A stretch of 64,000 nt of DNA, taken from assembly GCF_021390535.1 (NCBI RefSeq), contig NZ_JAJUXG010000008.1, positions 62,001 through 126,000 on the forward strand. The letters are read 5' to 3'. The number at the start of each line of letters is the position of its first letter. Position 1 is the stretch's first letter. The translations under genes were made by a program, and so were the position numbers. Origin of the DNA: Dyadobacter sp. CY312 (GTDB lineage: Bacteria > Bacteroidota > Bacteroidia > Cytophagales > Spirosomataceae). The notes below the pieces were generated by a model that was given only the letters and a program-made list of their open reading frames with translations, searched no databases and was not told the origin of the DNA. Shown here piece after piece: positions 43,588-53,022 of the stretch.

Positions 43588-44202
43588 GTGAAAGCAAAAC
43601 ATTTAGGTAAATTGATTGCCATCCTGGTTATCGTGTTGCATCATGGTCAAGATACAATCGCTCAGACAAGTACAGAAAATCTCGCGGAGAGCAGGCAAAA
43701 ATTTGGTGTTGAATACAAATCATACGGTTTAGGCGTAAGCGGTACAAAACAGGGACGTGGTCGGAAAGGATTTAATGCTTTTTATTCCTGGCAAATACTG
43801 GGAAACCGAAAACACCAGATTTCAGTCTCTCCACAAATTGGCTATATTTCGGATCCGGGAATACAAACGCGTCTATTGCAGACCGTGTCGATTGACTACA
43901 CCTTAAACCTTTATAAAAGACTCGAATTAGGAGTATTTGTTGGACTGAGCCATGTATTGACGAAGTTGGCTTTTGATCGTTATGAATATAACGAAAATGG
44001 AGATTTTGAGAATCAAGGGAAATTCCGAGGGCAGTTATCACCGTCGTATGGTGGCAGAATTGGCTGGAAAGTGATAAAGAGAGATAATTTTTCGGTCAGT
44101 CCTTATGTCGGTTTGTCCTTCATTAAGTTGGACAGAAGTTACAATGGAAATATTCAGGGATTCAAAAGAGCATCTTCTGTTGGTCTTATATTCAATTTTT
44201 AA
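43588..44202 (+). CDS. Hypothetical exported beta-barrel-like protein
   Basis: I do not recognise a family. The 204-residue protein has a signal peptide (GKLIAILVIVLHHGQDTIAQ). Alternating beta strands follow, such as HQISVSPQIGYIS, LELGVFVGLSHVL, FSVSPYVGLSFIKL and the final ASSVGLIFNF ending in aromatic F. This fits a small outer-membrane barrel. The start is a GTG at 43588; no ATG is available before the signal. It lies four bases upstream of the serine-hydrolase gene, so the two are probably one operon. Confidence 0.65.
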   Translation: MKAKHLGKLIAILVIVLHHGQDTIAQTSTENLAESRQKFGVEYKSYGLGVSGTKQGRGRKGFNAFYSWQILGNRKHQISVSPQIGYISDPGIQTRLLQTVSIDYTLNLYKRLELGVFVGLSHVLTKLAFDRYEYNENGDFENQGKFRGQLSPSYGGRIGWKVIKRDNFSVSPYVGLSFIKLDRSYNGNIQGFKRASSVGLIFNF

Positions 44203-44206
44203 TCTA

Positions 44207-45316
44207 ATGAAAGCTATTCTAATCGTTCTGGCTTTTGCCCTGATCTCTTGTGAAGAAACTGCAAAAGTGATCGTGCCAGCCACGCTGACCAACAATCCAA
44301 TGCAATCCAAAATGGACTCTGCTGTGCAAAAAGCATTTGCAGATAATTTGGAGAAAATAGATTCGCCGGGAATTTCGATAGGGATTTTAAAAGATGGCAA
44401 AACCACGTTTTACGGCTATGGAGAAACTGCCCGGGGAAACGGGATTGTGCCCGGAGAAAACACTTTCTTTGAAATAGGGTCTATTACTAAAACTTTCACA
44501 GCCATTGCCGTTACTGAAATGCTTTTGAACGAACAAAAGCAAATAGAAACACCCATAAAAAGTTACCTGCCTTCCGATCTTCCAACGCTTCAAAGAGGGG
44601 GAGTTGAGGTGACATTTAAGCACCTGCTGACGCACACTTCCGGGATGCCGAGAATGCCCAACAATTATTCGTCGATTGAAAAATACGAAGGGTATAGTCA
44701 GGAAAAACTTTATCAGTACTTGTACAATGTACAACTCGAATCAACTCCGTTCACAACTTTTAATTACTCCAACACCGGCTTTGGAATCCTTGGCAATATT
44801 CTGGAACGACACTATAAAATGAGCTACAATGAGCTCATAGCAGACCGCTTACTTAACCCATTGAACTTAAAAGATACAAAGGTTAAGTTTGAAGATACGG
44901 ATACAAATAGATGGGCTAAAGGTTACAGCAAAGGGGAGGAGGCAGAATACTGGAAATCCATGAATGCGATGAATGGTGCTGGTGTGATCAAATCCACCGC
45001 CAAAGATTTACTTGCATACGCCACCGCAAATTTGTCGCCGCGCGATAACACCCTGGGTCAAGCAATTAAACTAACACATCAAAAGGCTTTCGGAGAAACT
45101 AATCGTGATGGGGGGCTGGCTTGGGTATTGACAGCGCCCAATCAAAAATCAGGTAAAAGAATTTGGTGGCACAATGGAGGTACTGGTGGCTTTACCAGTT
45201 GGCTTTTTATCAACGAAGAGAAGGAGTCTGCGTTGGTAATTTTGTTTAATTCCAGTATGGATAACGGTCCGGGGGCGGAATTTATAGATGTCTTGCTCAA
45301 AATTACAGCAGAATAA
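44207..45316 (+). CDS. Beta-lactamase family serine hydrolase lipoprotein (class C-like)
   Basis: From the ATG at 44207 the ~369-residue protein has a lipoprotein signal with lipobox LISC (MKAILIVLAFALISCEE). The class C beta-lactamase/DD-peptidase motifs are in order: SITKTF (Ser-X-X-Lys), FNYSNTGF (Tyr-Ser-Asn) and WWHNGGTGGF (His-X-Gly type). Members include esterases, D-aminopeptidases and peptidoglycan-modifying enzymes as well as beta-lactamases; I cannot tell which this is. The frame extends upstream to 44105, overlapping the barrel gene, but those residues are not signal-like. Confidence 0.84.
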   Translation: MKAILIVLAFALISCEETAKVIVPATLTNNPMQSKMDSAVQKAFADNLEKIDSPGISIGILKDGKTTFYGYGETARGNGIVPGENTFFEIGSITKTFTAIAVTEMLLNEQKQIETPIKSYLPSDLPTLQRGGVEVTFKHLLTHTSGMPRMPNNYSSIEKYEGYSQEKLYQYLYNVQLESTPFTTFNYSNTGFGILGNILERHYKMSYNELIADRLLNPLNLKDTKVKFEDTDTNRWAKGYSKGEEAEYWKSMNAMNGAGVIKSTAKDLLAYATANLSPRDNTLGQAIKLTHQKAFGETNRDGGLAWVLTAPNQKSGKRIWWHNGGTGGFTSWLFINEEKESALVILFNSSMDNGPGAEFIDVLLKITAE

Positions 45317-45424
45317 AAAGAGGTTGATATTCAATTATTGATAGTAGTCGGGAAAAATTGAAGTTTTAGCTCAGTTTATTGCTAATTTGTAAGCAAAATG
45401 ACACCTTAACTTCATCGCCGCCAA

Positions 45425-46765
45425 ATGAAAAAAAGACATTTTCTAAAATTATCATCCGCTTTAATGGCTGCTCCTATATTTTCACCACTAACAGGCTGGG
45501 CAACTGGCGATAAACTAAAAAACTGGGCTGGAAACCTTACGTACAGTTCTGAAAAACTGGATGAGGTTAAGTCTGTATCTGAGGTTCAGGAGCTGGTGAA
45601 AAAATATTCTAAGATGAAGGTGCTTGGTACCAGGCATTGCTTCAATACGATTGCGGATACGCCGGATAATTTCATTACGCTGGTTGGCATGAAGGACGAT
45701 GTCGTTATTGATGCGGCGACAAAAACTGTGACGGTCAATTCGGGTATCAAGTACGGCCAGATCAGCCCTTATCTTCATGAAAAAGGATTCGCATTACATA
45801 ATCTGGCATCATTGCCTCATATATCCATTGCTGGCGCCTGTGCCACTGCCACACATGGTTCGGGAGAGAAAAGTGGTAACCTTTCTACTGCTGTATCGGG
45901 TTTCGAGATGGTTACGGCAGCAGGAGATATTGTTAAACTTTCAAGAAATAGAGACGGTGAAAAATTTAACGCTGCGGTTGTAAATCTGGGTGCGTTGGGT
46001 GTGGTGACCAAAATGACTTTGGATATTCAGCCCACATTTTTGATGAAACAATATGTTTATGAAAATCTGCCGTTGTCTCAATTAAAAGATCATTTTGATG
46101 AGATTGAAGCCAGCGGATACAGTGTGAGCTTATTCACGAACTGGCAAAGTCAGAATATCACGGAAGTCTGGATTAAAAGACGGGCGGACGATAATAGAAA
46201 AGCTGAAAAGGAATGGTTTGGTGCGACGCTGGCTACCAAAAATCTTCATCCTATTCCCGAACTTTCAGCAGAGAACTGCACCGAACAAATGGGTGTTGAA
46301 GGCCCGTGGTACGAACGCATGCCACATTTCAAGATGGGCTTTACACCAAGCAGCGGGGTGGAGCTACAATCGGAATATTATGTTCCCAGGAAACATGCCG
46401 TTGAAGCCATTCTTGCAATTTCAAAGTTGGGCAGTCAGATAGGCCCTCATTTGTTTACTTCCGAAGTCAGAACCATTGCTGCGGATAATTTGTGGATGAG
46501 TCCTTGCTACAAGCAGGATTCTGTAACCATTCATTTTACGTGGAAGCAGGATTGGCCGGCCGTAAGCAAATTGCTGCCTGTTATTGAAAAGGAACTAGCT
46601 CCGTTCAGCGCCAAACCGCACTGGGGAAAGCTTTTTACCATTGCTCCGTCTAAACTCGAAAAGTTATTTCCGAAACTTGAAGCGTTCAGAAAAGTCGCCA
46701 CGGAATACGATCCAAAGGGGAAATTTCGAAATGCGTTTTTGAATACGAATATATTTGGCGCTTAA
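45425..46765 (+). CDS. FAD-linked oxidase, alditol/xylitol oxidase-like
   Basis: The 446-residue flavoprotein has a VAO-type FAD-binding domain with KVLGTRHCFN, TVNSGIKYGQISPYL, SIAGACATATHGSG and GALGVVTKMTLDI. The D-arabinono-1,4-lactone oxidase-like C-terminal domain ends with HWGKLF and YDPKGKFRNAFL. It resembles AldO/xylitol oxidases, which oxidise polyols with O2 to produce H2O2; lactone oxidase activity is the alternative. The N-terminus (KKRHFLKLSSALMAAPIFSP) looks like an export signal lacking a full twin-arginine motif, so it may be periplasmic. Confidence 0.84.
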   Translation: MKKRHFLKLSSALMAAPIFSPLTGWATGDKLKNWAGNLTYSSEKLDEVKSVSEVQELVKKYSKMKVLGTRHCFNTIADTPDNFITLVGMKDDVVIDAATKTVTVNSGIKYGQISPYLHEKGFALHNLASLPHISIAGACATATHGSGEKSGNLSTAVSGFEMVTAAGDIVKLSRNRDGEKFNAAVVNLGALGVVTKMTLDIQPTFLMKQYVYENLPLSQLKDHFDEIEASGYSVSLFTNWQSQNITEVWIKRRADDNRKAEKEWFGATLATKNLHPIPELSAENCTEQMGVEGPWYERMPHFKMGFTPSSGVELQSEYYVPRKHAVEAILAISKLGSQIGPHLFTSEVRTIAADNLWMSPCYKQDSVTIHFTWKQDWPAVSKLLPVIEKELAPFSAKPHWGKLFTIAPSKLEKLFPKLEAFRKVATEYDPKGKFRNAFLNTNIFGA

Positions 46766-46906
46766 AGGGATTATGATTTAGGGAAATGAAACGTTTTCAA
46801 ATGGCGAAAGATAAATCCCTATTTATTCAGAATCCGATAGATTTTAAGGATAAATTAGTAAAGCGTAATTCAGTCAATAAGTAGTAAGTAGATAGATGAT
46901 TTAAAT

Positions 46907-46939
46907 CCTGGCAGTCATAAATTCCAGGGGACTGTCAGG
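46907..46939 (-). terminator. Terminator-like hairpin of the GNAT gene
   Basis: CCTGGCAGTC (46907-46916) pairs with GACTGTCAGG (46930-46939) with one G-T pair. It is 18 bases beyond the stop of the minus-strand GNAT gene. The flanks are moderately A/T-rich on both sides. Confidence 0.55.
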
Positions 46940-46957
46940 GTTTAATTCCAATTTTTC

Positions 46958-47416
46958 CTAATCCGTCCAAAGCGCTTTCAACATACAAACACTTCGTTCC
47001 TCATTGGCGTATTGTCCGTAATTCTGCGTGATGGTGTAACCGCATTTCAGGTACATTTCTATTGCTTCGGGTTGGCCTTTGCCGGTCTCCAGTGCGGAAT
47101 AGGTATTTTTTAGCTCGATTGCCCAGGTTTCCAATTCGTACAACATCCGCGAGGCAATTCCCTCTCCCCGATGTTCAGGTGCTACAAACATTCGTTTTAT
47201 TTCAATTGTATCTTCATTGAAATATTTAAAACAGCCACATCCCACCGCAACTCCGTCTTTGTAGGCCAGCACAACGGTATCAAGGTTTACAATTTTGTTG
47301 TATTCGGCGTAATCTTCCTGTTTGGTTCCATATATCTCGCAAAGCGCTATATCTAAAAGTTGTGTGAGTTTTTGAAAATCCGGGTTGTCGCTATTTGTTC
47401 TTCGTATTTCAAGCAT
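46958..47416 (-). CDS. GNAT family N-acetyltransferase
   Basis: The 152-residue protein (from MLEIRRTNSDNP) has a clear GNAT core: VVLAYKDGVAVGCGCFKYF, EIKRMFVAPEHRGEGIASRMLYELE with the acetyl-CoA-binding R-G-E-G-I-A loop, and ALETGKGQPEAIEMYLKCGY. The arrangement fits small-molecule or amino-acid acetyltransferases. An upstream ATG at 47443 is in frame, but the family starts near LEIRR. It is divergent from the TetR gene, with a 268-base spacer in which I saw no clear consensus promoter. Confidence 0.83.
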   Translation of the reverse strand: MLEIRRTNSDNPDFQKLTQLLDIALCEIYGTKQEDYAEYNKIVNLDTVVLAYKDGVAVGCGCFKYFNEDTIEIKRMFVAPEHRGEGIASRMLYELETWAIELKNTYSALETGKGQPEAIEMYLKCGYTITQNYGQYANEERSVCMLKALWTD

Positions 47417-47684
47417 AAGTATTTGGGTGGTATTGCTTATCAAATTGATTCTAGCCGTTGTCAGGTAGAATTCGGGTACAAATTTTTGACTAAAATAAAT
47501 ACGTCAGATGGATAGTTATTTTCATATTTATTGTTGCCATTAAAGCGGTGAAACGTTTCTTATTCAAACACAGAAAAAACAGATTGGCTTGATTTTATGA
47601 TATCCTATCTCATTGAAAGCGTAAGAATAACGACTCTGTAACGTTGAGTTAATAGAAATCATCGGATTGTACTAACATATATTA

Positions 47685-48362
47685 ATGATGGCAACAAAAA
47701 CAAAAGAGGTTAAGGTGACCCCGTCAGAAATGACGTCGGACAAAATTACGGAAATGTTTATGCACTATTGCCTGGATAATAGCAAAAGACCAGAATCGGT
47801 TTATTTGTTTTCAAAGCATATTGGTATTTCTGAGAAGGATTTTTACAACCATTTTGCATCGCTCGATTCCCTGGAAAAGAGTGTGTTTGTCAGCTTTCAC
47901 AAACTGGCAACGAGATTGATCCTGCAAAGTGATGAAATGGCTCTTGCCGGGTTTAAGGAAAATCTGCTAACCTATTACTATACCTTTTTCGAAATACTTA
48001 CGGCAAATAGGAGTTATGTCGTTTTTGCTCTGAAAAGCGATAAAAACCGTTTGAATAGCGTTCTGAAATTGAAAGAATTCAGAAGTCATTTCAAACAATA
48101 TATCTCGGAGGAAAGCCAGGGGTATCTTAAAGTTAAAAGTGAGAGAATCAGAAAGGTGCAGCAAGATGCCCTGGAAGAAGGTGCCTGGATACAGTTTTTG
48201 ATTACCTTGAAATTTTGGCTGGATGATGAATCGCTTGGATTTGAAAAAACGGATCTGTTTATAGAAAAATCAATCCGGGCGACATTCGATCTTATCGACA
48301 CTACGCCTCTGGAAAGTGTCATCGATTTTGGTAAATTTTTGATTAAAGAAAAATTGAAGTAG
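47685..48362 (+). CDS. TetR-family transcriptional regulator
   Basis: The 225-residue protein has an N-terminal helix-turn-helix of TetR type: SDKITEMFMHYCLDN, ESVYLFSKHIGISEKDFYNHFASLDSLEKSVF (about 18-60). The helical ligand-binding domain ends with LEEGAWIQFLITLKFWLDDESLGF. It starts with two adjacent ATG codons (47685 or 47688). The gene is one base from the ABC1 kinase gene, so the pair is almost certainly cotranscribed and possibly autoregulated. The ligand is unknown. Confidence 0.83.
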   Translation: MMATKTKEVKVTPSEMTSDKITEMFMHYCLDNSKRPESVYLFSKHIGISEKDFYNHFASLDSLEKSVFVSFHKLATRLILQSDEMALAGFKENLLTYYYTFFEILTANRSYVVFALKSDKNRLNSVLKLKEFRSHFKQYISEESQGYLKVKSERIRKVQQDALEEGAWIQFLITLKFWLDDESLGFEKTDLFIEKSIRATFDLIDTTPLESVIDFGKFLIKEKLK

Positions 48363-48363
48363 G

Positions 48364-49653
48364 ATGGAGACGATCGACAGAATACCTACTTCAAAAATTC
48401 AGCGTGCAAGTAAACTGATTACTACGGGAGTTAAGATTGGGGGGAATTATTTGAAATATTATGGTGAGAAAATCACAAATCCCGAAACGGCGCGTGATAA
48501 TCTCAATTCCAACAATGCCGAAGATATATACGACGGACTGAAAAATCTGAAAGGAAGCGCACTCAAATTTGCCCAGATGCTGAGCATGGAGAAAAACTTC
48601 CTTCCACAGGCTTACGTGGAGAAGTTTTCTTTGTCACAGTTTTCTGTTCCGCCGCTTTCAGCTCCTTTGGTTATCAAGACTTTCAGGAAATACTTTGGCA
48701 AGTCTCCAAGTGAGATGTTCGATACTTTCGATGCTAACGCAATTAATGCGGCGAGTATCGGGCAGGTGCATAAAGCTACCGCAAACGGGAAACAACTGGC
48801 AGTTAAAATACAGTATCCAGGTGTTGCAGAAAGTATTTCGTCGGATCTGGCGCTGGTGAAACCGATTGCGATGTCGATGTTCAACATTCAGGCTAAAGAT
48901 TCGGATAAATACTTCAAAGAGGTGGAAATGAAGCTTTTTGAGGAAACCAACTACACACTCGAACTTGCTCAGAGTAATGAAATAGCAGAAGCCTGTGCAC
49001 ATATTCCCAATCTGGTTTTTCCGAAATATTACGAGGAATTCTCCTGCGAACGTGTGCTAACGATGGACTGGATGACCGGCAAACATTTGTCGGAATGGTG
49101 CAAAACCAATCCTTCTCAGGAATCGGCGAATAAGATAGGACAGGCGCTTTGGGATTTTTATATGTTTCAGGTGCACCAGCTCAAAAAGGTACATGCGGAT
49201 CCGCATCCGGGTAATTTTTTGGTAGATAAAGATGAGAATCTGATCGCGATTGATTTCGGTTGCATGAAAGCAATTCCGGAAAACTTCTATAAGCCTTACT
49301 TTGAGCTTGCAGACAGACAAAATCTGGAAAATGCTGCGATTTACAAGCAAAAGTTATTTGAGCTTGAAATGCTGACAGACAAGGATACACCAGAAGAAAC
49401 GGTCTACTTTTCAGGATTGTTTTATGATGCCTTGTCTCTGCTTACGTTGCCGTTTCAGGGCGAAACATTTGATTTTTCAGACGAAACGTATTTCGCCAGA
49501 TTGGCGAAACTTGGAGAAAGGTACGCCAATGACAAGGAATTGAAAAAGATGAATGTGAACCGGGGTTCAAAACATTTTATATACATGAACCGGACTTTCT
49601 TCGGACTGTTCAGTTTGTTACATGACTTGAAAGCGGTGATTAAGACAAAATAA
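48364..49653 (+). CDS. ABC1/AarF/UbiB-family atypical kinase
   Basis: The 429-residue protein has the ABC1 features in order: the KxGQ-type region KGSALKFAQ (residues 63-71), ASIGQVHKA, the lysine of AVKIQYPGV, VHADPHPGNFL and IAIDFGC. UbiB-like proteins bind ATP and support quinone or other lipid metabolism; the substrate is not visible. No membrane helix stands out. Its tight linkage to a TetR regulator is unusual for a housekeeping UbiB and suggests a lipid or stress role. Confidence 0.88.
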   Translation: METIDRIPTSKIQRASKLITTGVKIGGNYLKYYGEKITNPETARDNLNSNNAEDIYDGLKNLKGSALKFAQMLSMEKNFLPQAYVEKFSLSQFSVPPLSAPLVIKTFRKYFGKSPSEMFDTFDANAINAASIGQVHKATANGKQLAVKIQYPGVAESISSDLALVKPIAMSMFNIQAKDSDKYFKEVEMKLFEETNYTLELAQSNEIAEACAHIPNLVFPKYYEEFSCERVLTMDWMTGKHLSEWCKTNPSQESANKIGQALWDFYMFQVHQLKKVHADPHPGNFLVDKDENLIAIDFGCMKAIPENFYKPYFELADRQNLENAAIYKQKLFELEMLTDKDTPEETVYFSGLFYDALSLLTLPFQGETFDFSDETYFARLAKLGERYANDKELKKMNVNRGSKHFIYMNRTFFGLFSLLHDLKAVIKTK

Positions 49654-49690
49654 TACATCGAATAAAGCACTTTTTTTGAAGTATTCAGAA

Positions 49691-49733
49691 GGCCGGATAT
49701 CCAACAGTGGGATACCCGGCCTTTTCCTTTTTT
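49691..49733 (+). terminator. Terminator after the ABC1 kinase gene
   Basis: GGCCGGATATCC (49691-49702) pairs with GGATACCCGGCC (49710-49721) with one G-T pair and a 7-base loop, followed by TTTTCCTTTTTT. It is a strong candidate. Confidence 0.85.
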
Positions 49734-49869
49734 ATATGGTCGATGAGTGCGTTGAAGGTAATTTCATATGGCTGATAAACACCTTTAAATCAGTATTTTA
49801 AGAATATGTTACATGGCTTACAACCTTTTATGCAACGTTGTGTCCTATTCTAAAATCCAACCAAATGCG

Positions 49870-50406
49870 ATGAAAAATCTACCTCTCTTACTGCTTTGTG
49901 TTCTGGTCATGACGTCATGTTGGCCAGAAGATCGTGAACCTATAAACGGCATTGAATTTGATGGAACGGCTTACAAGCCCATTTACGCTACCGAAGCGGA
50001 ACTGCAGAATGTAAAGGTTACAGAATCTTTGCCGCTTACTTCCCCCGGGAAAATCTACCTGCTCGATCCTTATCTTTTTGTTAACGAAAGTGGCAAGGGG
50101 ATACACATCATCGATAATTCGGATCCCAAAAACCCTAAGAACCTCTCATTTATTTCCATTTTGGGTAATTATGACATTGCGGCAAAGGGCAACTGGCTTT
50201 ATGTTGACAATGTAACTGATTTGATCGTTTTCGATATCAGTGATCCAAAGCAACCCAAACTTGCCAAAAGGATCGCCAACGCAATCCCGGCCAATAGTTA
50301 TCCGCCGTTTCAGAATATCTATTTTGAGTGTGTGGATACAAAAAAAGGAACAGTTGTGGGCTGGGAAAAAGTCCCCATGAATGCGGCACCTAATTGCTAT
50401 CGCTAG
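49870..50406 (+). CDS. LVIVD-repeat lipoprotein, small
   Basis: From the ATG at 49870 the ~178-residue protein has a lipoprotein signal with lipobox MTSC (MKNLPLLLLCVLVMTSCW). The rest contains LVIVD-type beta-propeller repeats: IYLLDPYLFVNESGKGIHIIDNSDP and LYVDNVTDLIVFDISDPKQP. It ends shortly after a cysteine-containing segment (YFECVDTKKG, NCYR). LVIVD proteins are surface lipoproteins of unknown function. The reading frame is open from 49813, but the signal begins at 49870. Two related genes follow. Confidence 0.78.
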   Translation: MKNLPLLLLCVLVMTSCWPEDREPINGIEFDGTAYKPIYATEAELQNVKVTESLPLTSPGKIYLLDPYLFVNESGKGIHIIDNSDPKNPKNLSFISILGNYDIAAKGNWLYVDNVTDLIVFDISDPKQPKLAKRIANAIPANSYPPFQNIYFECVDTKKGTVVGWEKVPMNAAPNCYR

Positions 50407-50448
50407 TTTCTTAGCCATGTCATTCTCATCATCAGAATTTATCCAACT

Positions 50449-51204
50449 ATGAAAATATTAGCTAACTTTTCTCTTTTGTGCGCAGGCATGTTTCTGTTTT
50501 TCGGTTGTGAATCCAATAAGGAAAATTCTTCTGTAGGGCCGCAAAACGGAGTGGGAGGTTCAATGGCTCGTTTTGCGATTACAGGGAACACACTCTACAT
50601 TGTATCGAAAGAAACCTTGGAAGTTTACAACATTTCAGACGAAGCAAACCCGGTGAAATCAACGTCAAAAAATATGGGTATGGGGATAGAAACCATCTTT
50701 CCATATCAGAATCACCTTTTTATCGGAGCAAATGACGGGATGTACATTTACAACAATCAGGTTCCGGGCAATCCATCCCTGCTGTCGAAATACACGCACA
50801 TTCAATCCTGTGATCCTGTGGTGGTGGAGGACAAATATGCCTATGTAACCTTGCGTGGTGGGGTGGTTTGCAGGAATTGGACTTCGCAGAGTTCGTTGGA
50901 TGTGATCGATGTCAGCAATCCGTCAAGTCCCAAAATGGTGAGCTCTCAGCCTTTGCTTTCGCCTTATGGACTGGGGGTTTCCGGAAACAGACTTTTTGTT
51001 TGTGAAGGAGATAATGGATTTAAAGTGATGGATATAACCCAGCCTACGTCTCCGGTTGTGAAGCATCATTTTAAAGATCTTACATCTTATGATGTGATCG
51101 TTAGAAACAACCGTTTGATTATTACGGGAAATAAAGGGCTGTTTCAATACAAGTATGACGAGCAGGATAATGTTGAATTATTGAGTAAAATCCCGGTTTT
51201 ATGA
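50449..51204 (+). CDS. LVIVD-repeat lipoprotein
   Basis: The 251-residue protein has a lipobox FFGC (MKILANFSLLCAGMFLFFGC) and at least three LVIVD-type repeats: LYIVSKETLEVYNISDEANP, LDVIDVSNPSSP and LFVCEGDNGFKVMDITQPTSP. It should form a partial beta-propeller tethered to a membrane. The gene is 42 bases after the smaller LVIVD lipoprotein gene and overlaps the next by four bases. The two lipoproteins may be parts of one complex; this is inferred from linkage. Confidence 0.82.
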   Translation: MKILANFSLLCAGMFLFFGCESNKENSSVGPQNGVGGSMARFAITGNTLYIVSKETLEVYNISDEANPVKSTSKNMGMGIETIFPYQNHLFIGANDGMYIYNNQVPGNPSLLSKYTHIQSCDPVVVEDKYAYVTLRGGVVCRNWTSQSSLDVIDVSNPSSPKMVSSQPLLSPYGLGVSGNRLFVCEGDNGFKVMDITQPTSPVVKHHFKDLTSYDVIVRNNRLIITGNKGLFQYKYDEQDNVELLSKIPVL

Positions 51205-51908
51205 AGCTATTTATACGGATTGCAGCTTTATTTTTTCTGGTTGTTGAAACCTCTTTTGGCCAAATAGACCCGGAAGAATCGAGAAAACATGTGATCCTGA
51301 AATGGTCGCCGCTGAGCATGTTTGACGTTGATAATACGGTCCAGCTGGGTGTGGAAGTTCCGCTTCCGGATTCCAGATTTACGATCCAGCAGGACGTTGG
51401 ATACGGTCATGCAAATTTTAACATCTGGTATGCCGAGCAAGGACCACGACCCAATAAATACACGATCAAGACAAGAACCCAGTTTCGCTTTTATTTTCAT
51501 GAAAGACCCAGATTCAGAGCTTATGTGGCAGGAGAATATCTTTACAAGAAAGTTGTAAACAGTGATGTAAGGTGGATCGGAAGAGATTGCTCTGAAACGG
51601 GAGGATGTTCGTTTTTTGAGAATATGAAAGTGAGGCAGGGAAGGTTTGTAAATGCACTTCATGTAAAAGCCGGATGGCAGTTCTACATTTCAAACCGTAC
51701 AACTGTTGACCTTTTTGTAGGTATGGGAGGACGCCGCGCCAGCGTAAGAATGTTGACTCCTAACGTAGAGAATGTCAATCTGGATTCGGATTGGAATTTT
51801 TGGCGTAGCGATATCAACGACAGACCGGAGGTAATTCCAAGTCTGGCTGTTGGGTTTCATCTGGGGCTGGCTTTGGGTAGGTTCAAAAGCGCAACGTCTT
51901 CTCAATAA
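51201..51908 (+). CDS. Exported outer-membrane-like protein (DUF3575-like)
   Basis: The 235-residue protein has a signal peptide (LFIRIAALFFLVVETSFGQ). A beta-barrel-like body follows: HVILKWSPLSMFDVDNTVQLGVEVPL, RFTIQQDVGYGHAN, RTQFRFYFHERPRFRAYVAGEYLYKK and LAVGFHLGLALGRF. The KWSPLSMFD start resembles DUF3575 barrels; I am not certain. A Cys pair sits in RDCSETGGCSFF. It overlaps the LVIVD lipoprotein gene (ATGA), so lipoproteins and barrel probably act together at the outer membrane. Confidence 0.72.
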   Translation: MKLFIRIAALFFLVVETSFGQIDPEESRKHVILKWSPLSMFDVDNTVQLGVEVPLPDSRFTIQQDVGYGHANFNIWYAEQGPRPNKYTIKTRTQFRFYFHERPRFRAYVAGEYLYKKVVNSDVRWIGRDCSETGGCSFFENMKVRQGRFVNALHVKAGWQFYISNRTTVDLFVGMGGRRASVRMLTPNVENVNLDSDWNFWRSDINDRPEVIPSLAVGFHLGLALGRFKSATSSQ

Positions 51909-51912
51909 AAGG

Positions 51913-53022
51913 TTATTCCGAAGCTTCTTTCCGTTTCTTCTTCACCAATCGAAACAGATTGTTATTTGCTTGTTCGGGAGTCTGATCCCCCAATAATATT
52001 CCCCAGGGTTTGAGTCCTTCAACACGGTCAAAAATAACCTTTAAAATAGCAATGGCTGGGATGGACAAAAACATTCCTGAAATACCGGCAAGCGCCCCTC
52101 CGATCAATACCCCAACAATGGATACCAATGCGTTAATACGTACTTTGGAGCCTACAACCAGTGGAACGAGCAGGTTGTTGTCAATAAATTGTACGGTCAG
52201 AAATACACCGACTACACCGGCGAGTGTATAACCGTCGGGATGGTTGATAAATGTCACCATCACCGCCAATGCAGTAGCAACCAGGCCACCGATGTAGGGA
52301 ACAAGGTTCAGGATAGCGGCCATTACGCCAAGTAGGATTGCATACTGTACATTCAATATCAGAAGACCGACGGAATTCATAAGCGCCACAGCTCCGGTTT
52401 CGAGCAGTAGTCCTACCATGTAACTTTGGATAATTGTCTTAATTTCTCCCATAATCTCCATCACCTGCGCTTTGTATTTATCGGCAAAAAGCACAACCAT
52501 AAAATGCAGGAGCATGGCTCTGTAATAAAGAAATAGAAAAACGTAAATCGGGATCAGAATGATTGAACCAAGTGGACCCGTAACAATGCCAAGCGTTTCG
52601 GCGCTCTGGAAGTTTTCAAGCGTTTCTGTTTGTGCTTTTTTGATGTACTGATCTTGCTGACGGTAGCTAACGCTGTATTCCCGGCGTATCCATCTTCTGA
52701 TATCCCTGTACGCATCATTGATGTTTCGTTTCAATTTTGGCCATTCGTCCGAAAAGTCTGAAAGTTGCATTGAAATCAGAATGGCTACACCAGCCATAAT
52801 CAACACGGCTGCCGTTACTGCAATGCTTATTGCCAGCACTTTCGGAACACCGATCCGGATGAGCCAGCCTTCCATCGGCCTCAATAAAACGGCAAGCAAT
52901 ACCGCCATAGCTATGGGCACAAGAATGTCTTGCCCAAGATAAATCGCAACTGTGATCAGTGCAATGGCAATGAGTGAATGCGAAAGTTTATGGTAAAAGG
53001 GTTTGGAAGAAAGTGAATCCAT
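51913..53022 (-). CDS. AI-2E family transporter
   Basis: The 369-residue membrane protein (from MDSLSSKPFY) shows the AI-2E/PerM layout: two N-terminal helices (LSHSLIAIALITVAIYLGQDILVPIAMAVLLAVLLRP), two more, a long charged region at about 100-160, then a second group with IPIYVFLFLYY, GVMAAILNLVPYIGGLVA and ALAGISGMFLSIPAIAI. Family members export signals, solutes or ions; the substrate is unknown. The in-frame ATG at 53058 adds a non-typical end. It converges with the LVIVD operon with only four bases between stops. Confidence 0.85.
   Translation of the reverse strand: MDSLSSKPFYHKLSHSLIAIALITVAIYLGQDILVPIAMAVLLAVLLRPMEGWLIRIGVPKVLAISIAVTAAVLIMAGVAILISMQLSDFSDEWPKLKRNINDAYRDIRRWIRREYSVSYRQQDQYIKKAQTETLENFQSAETLGIVTGPLGSIILIPIYVFLFLYYRAMLLHFMVVLFADKYKAQVMEIMGEIKTIIQSYMVGLLLETGAVALMNSVGLLILNVQYAILLGVMAAILNLVPYIGGLVATALAVMVTFINHPDGYTLAGVVGVFLTVQFIDNNLLVPLVVGSKVRINALVSIVGVLIGGALAGISGMFLSIPAIAILKVIFDRVEGLKPWGILLGDQTPEQANNNLFRLVKKKRKEASE

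Noticed and set aside
43061..43597. Minus-strand frame of 178 codons opposite the MocR gene
   Set aside because: Overlaps the aminotransferase domain coding sequence and reads as low-complexity basic sequence.
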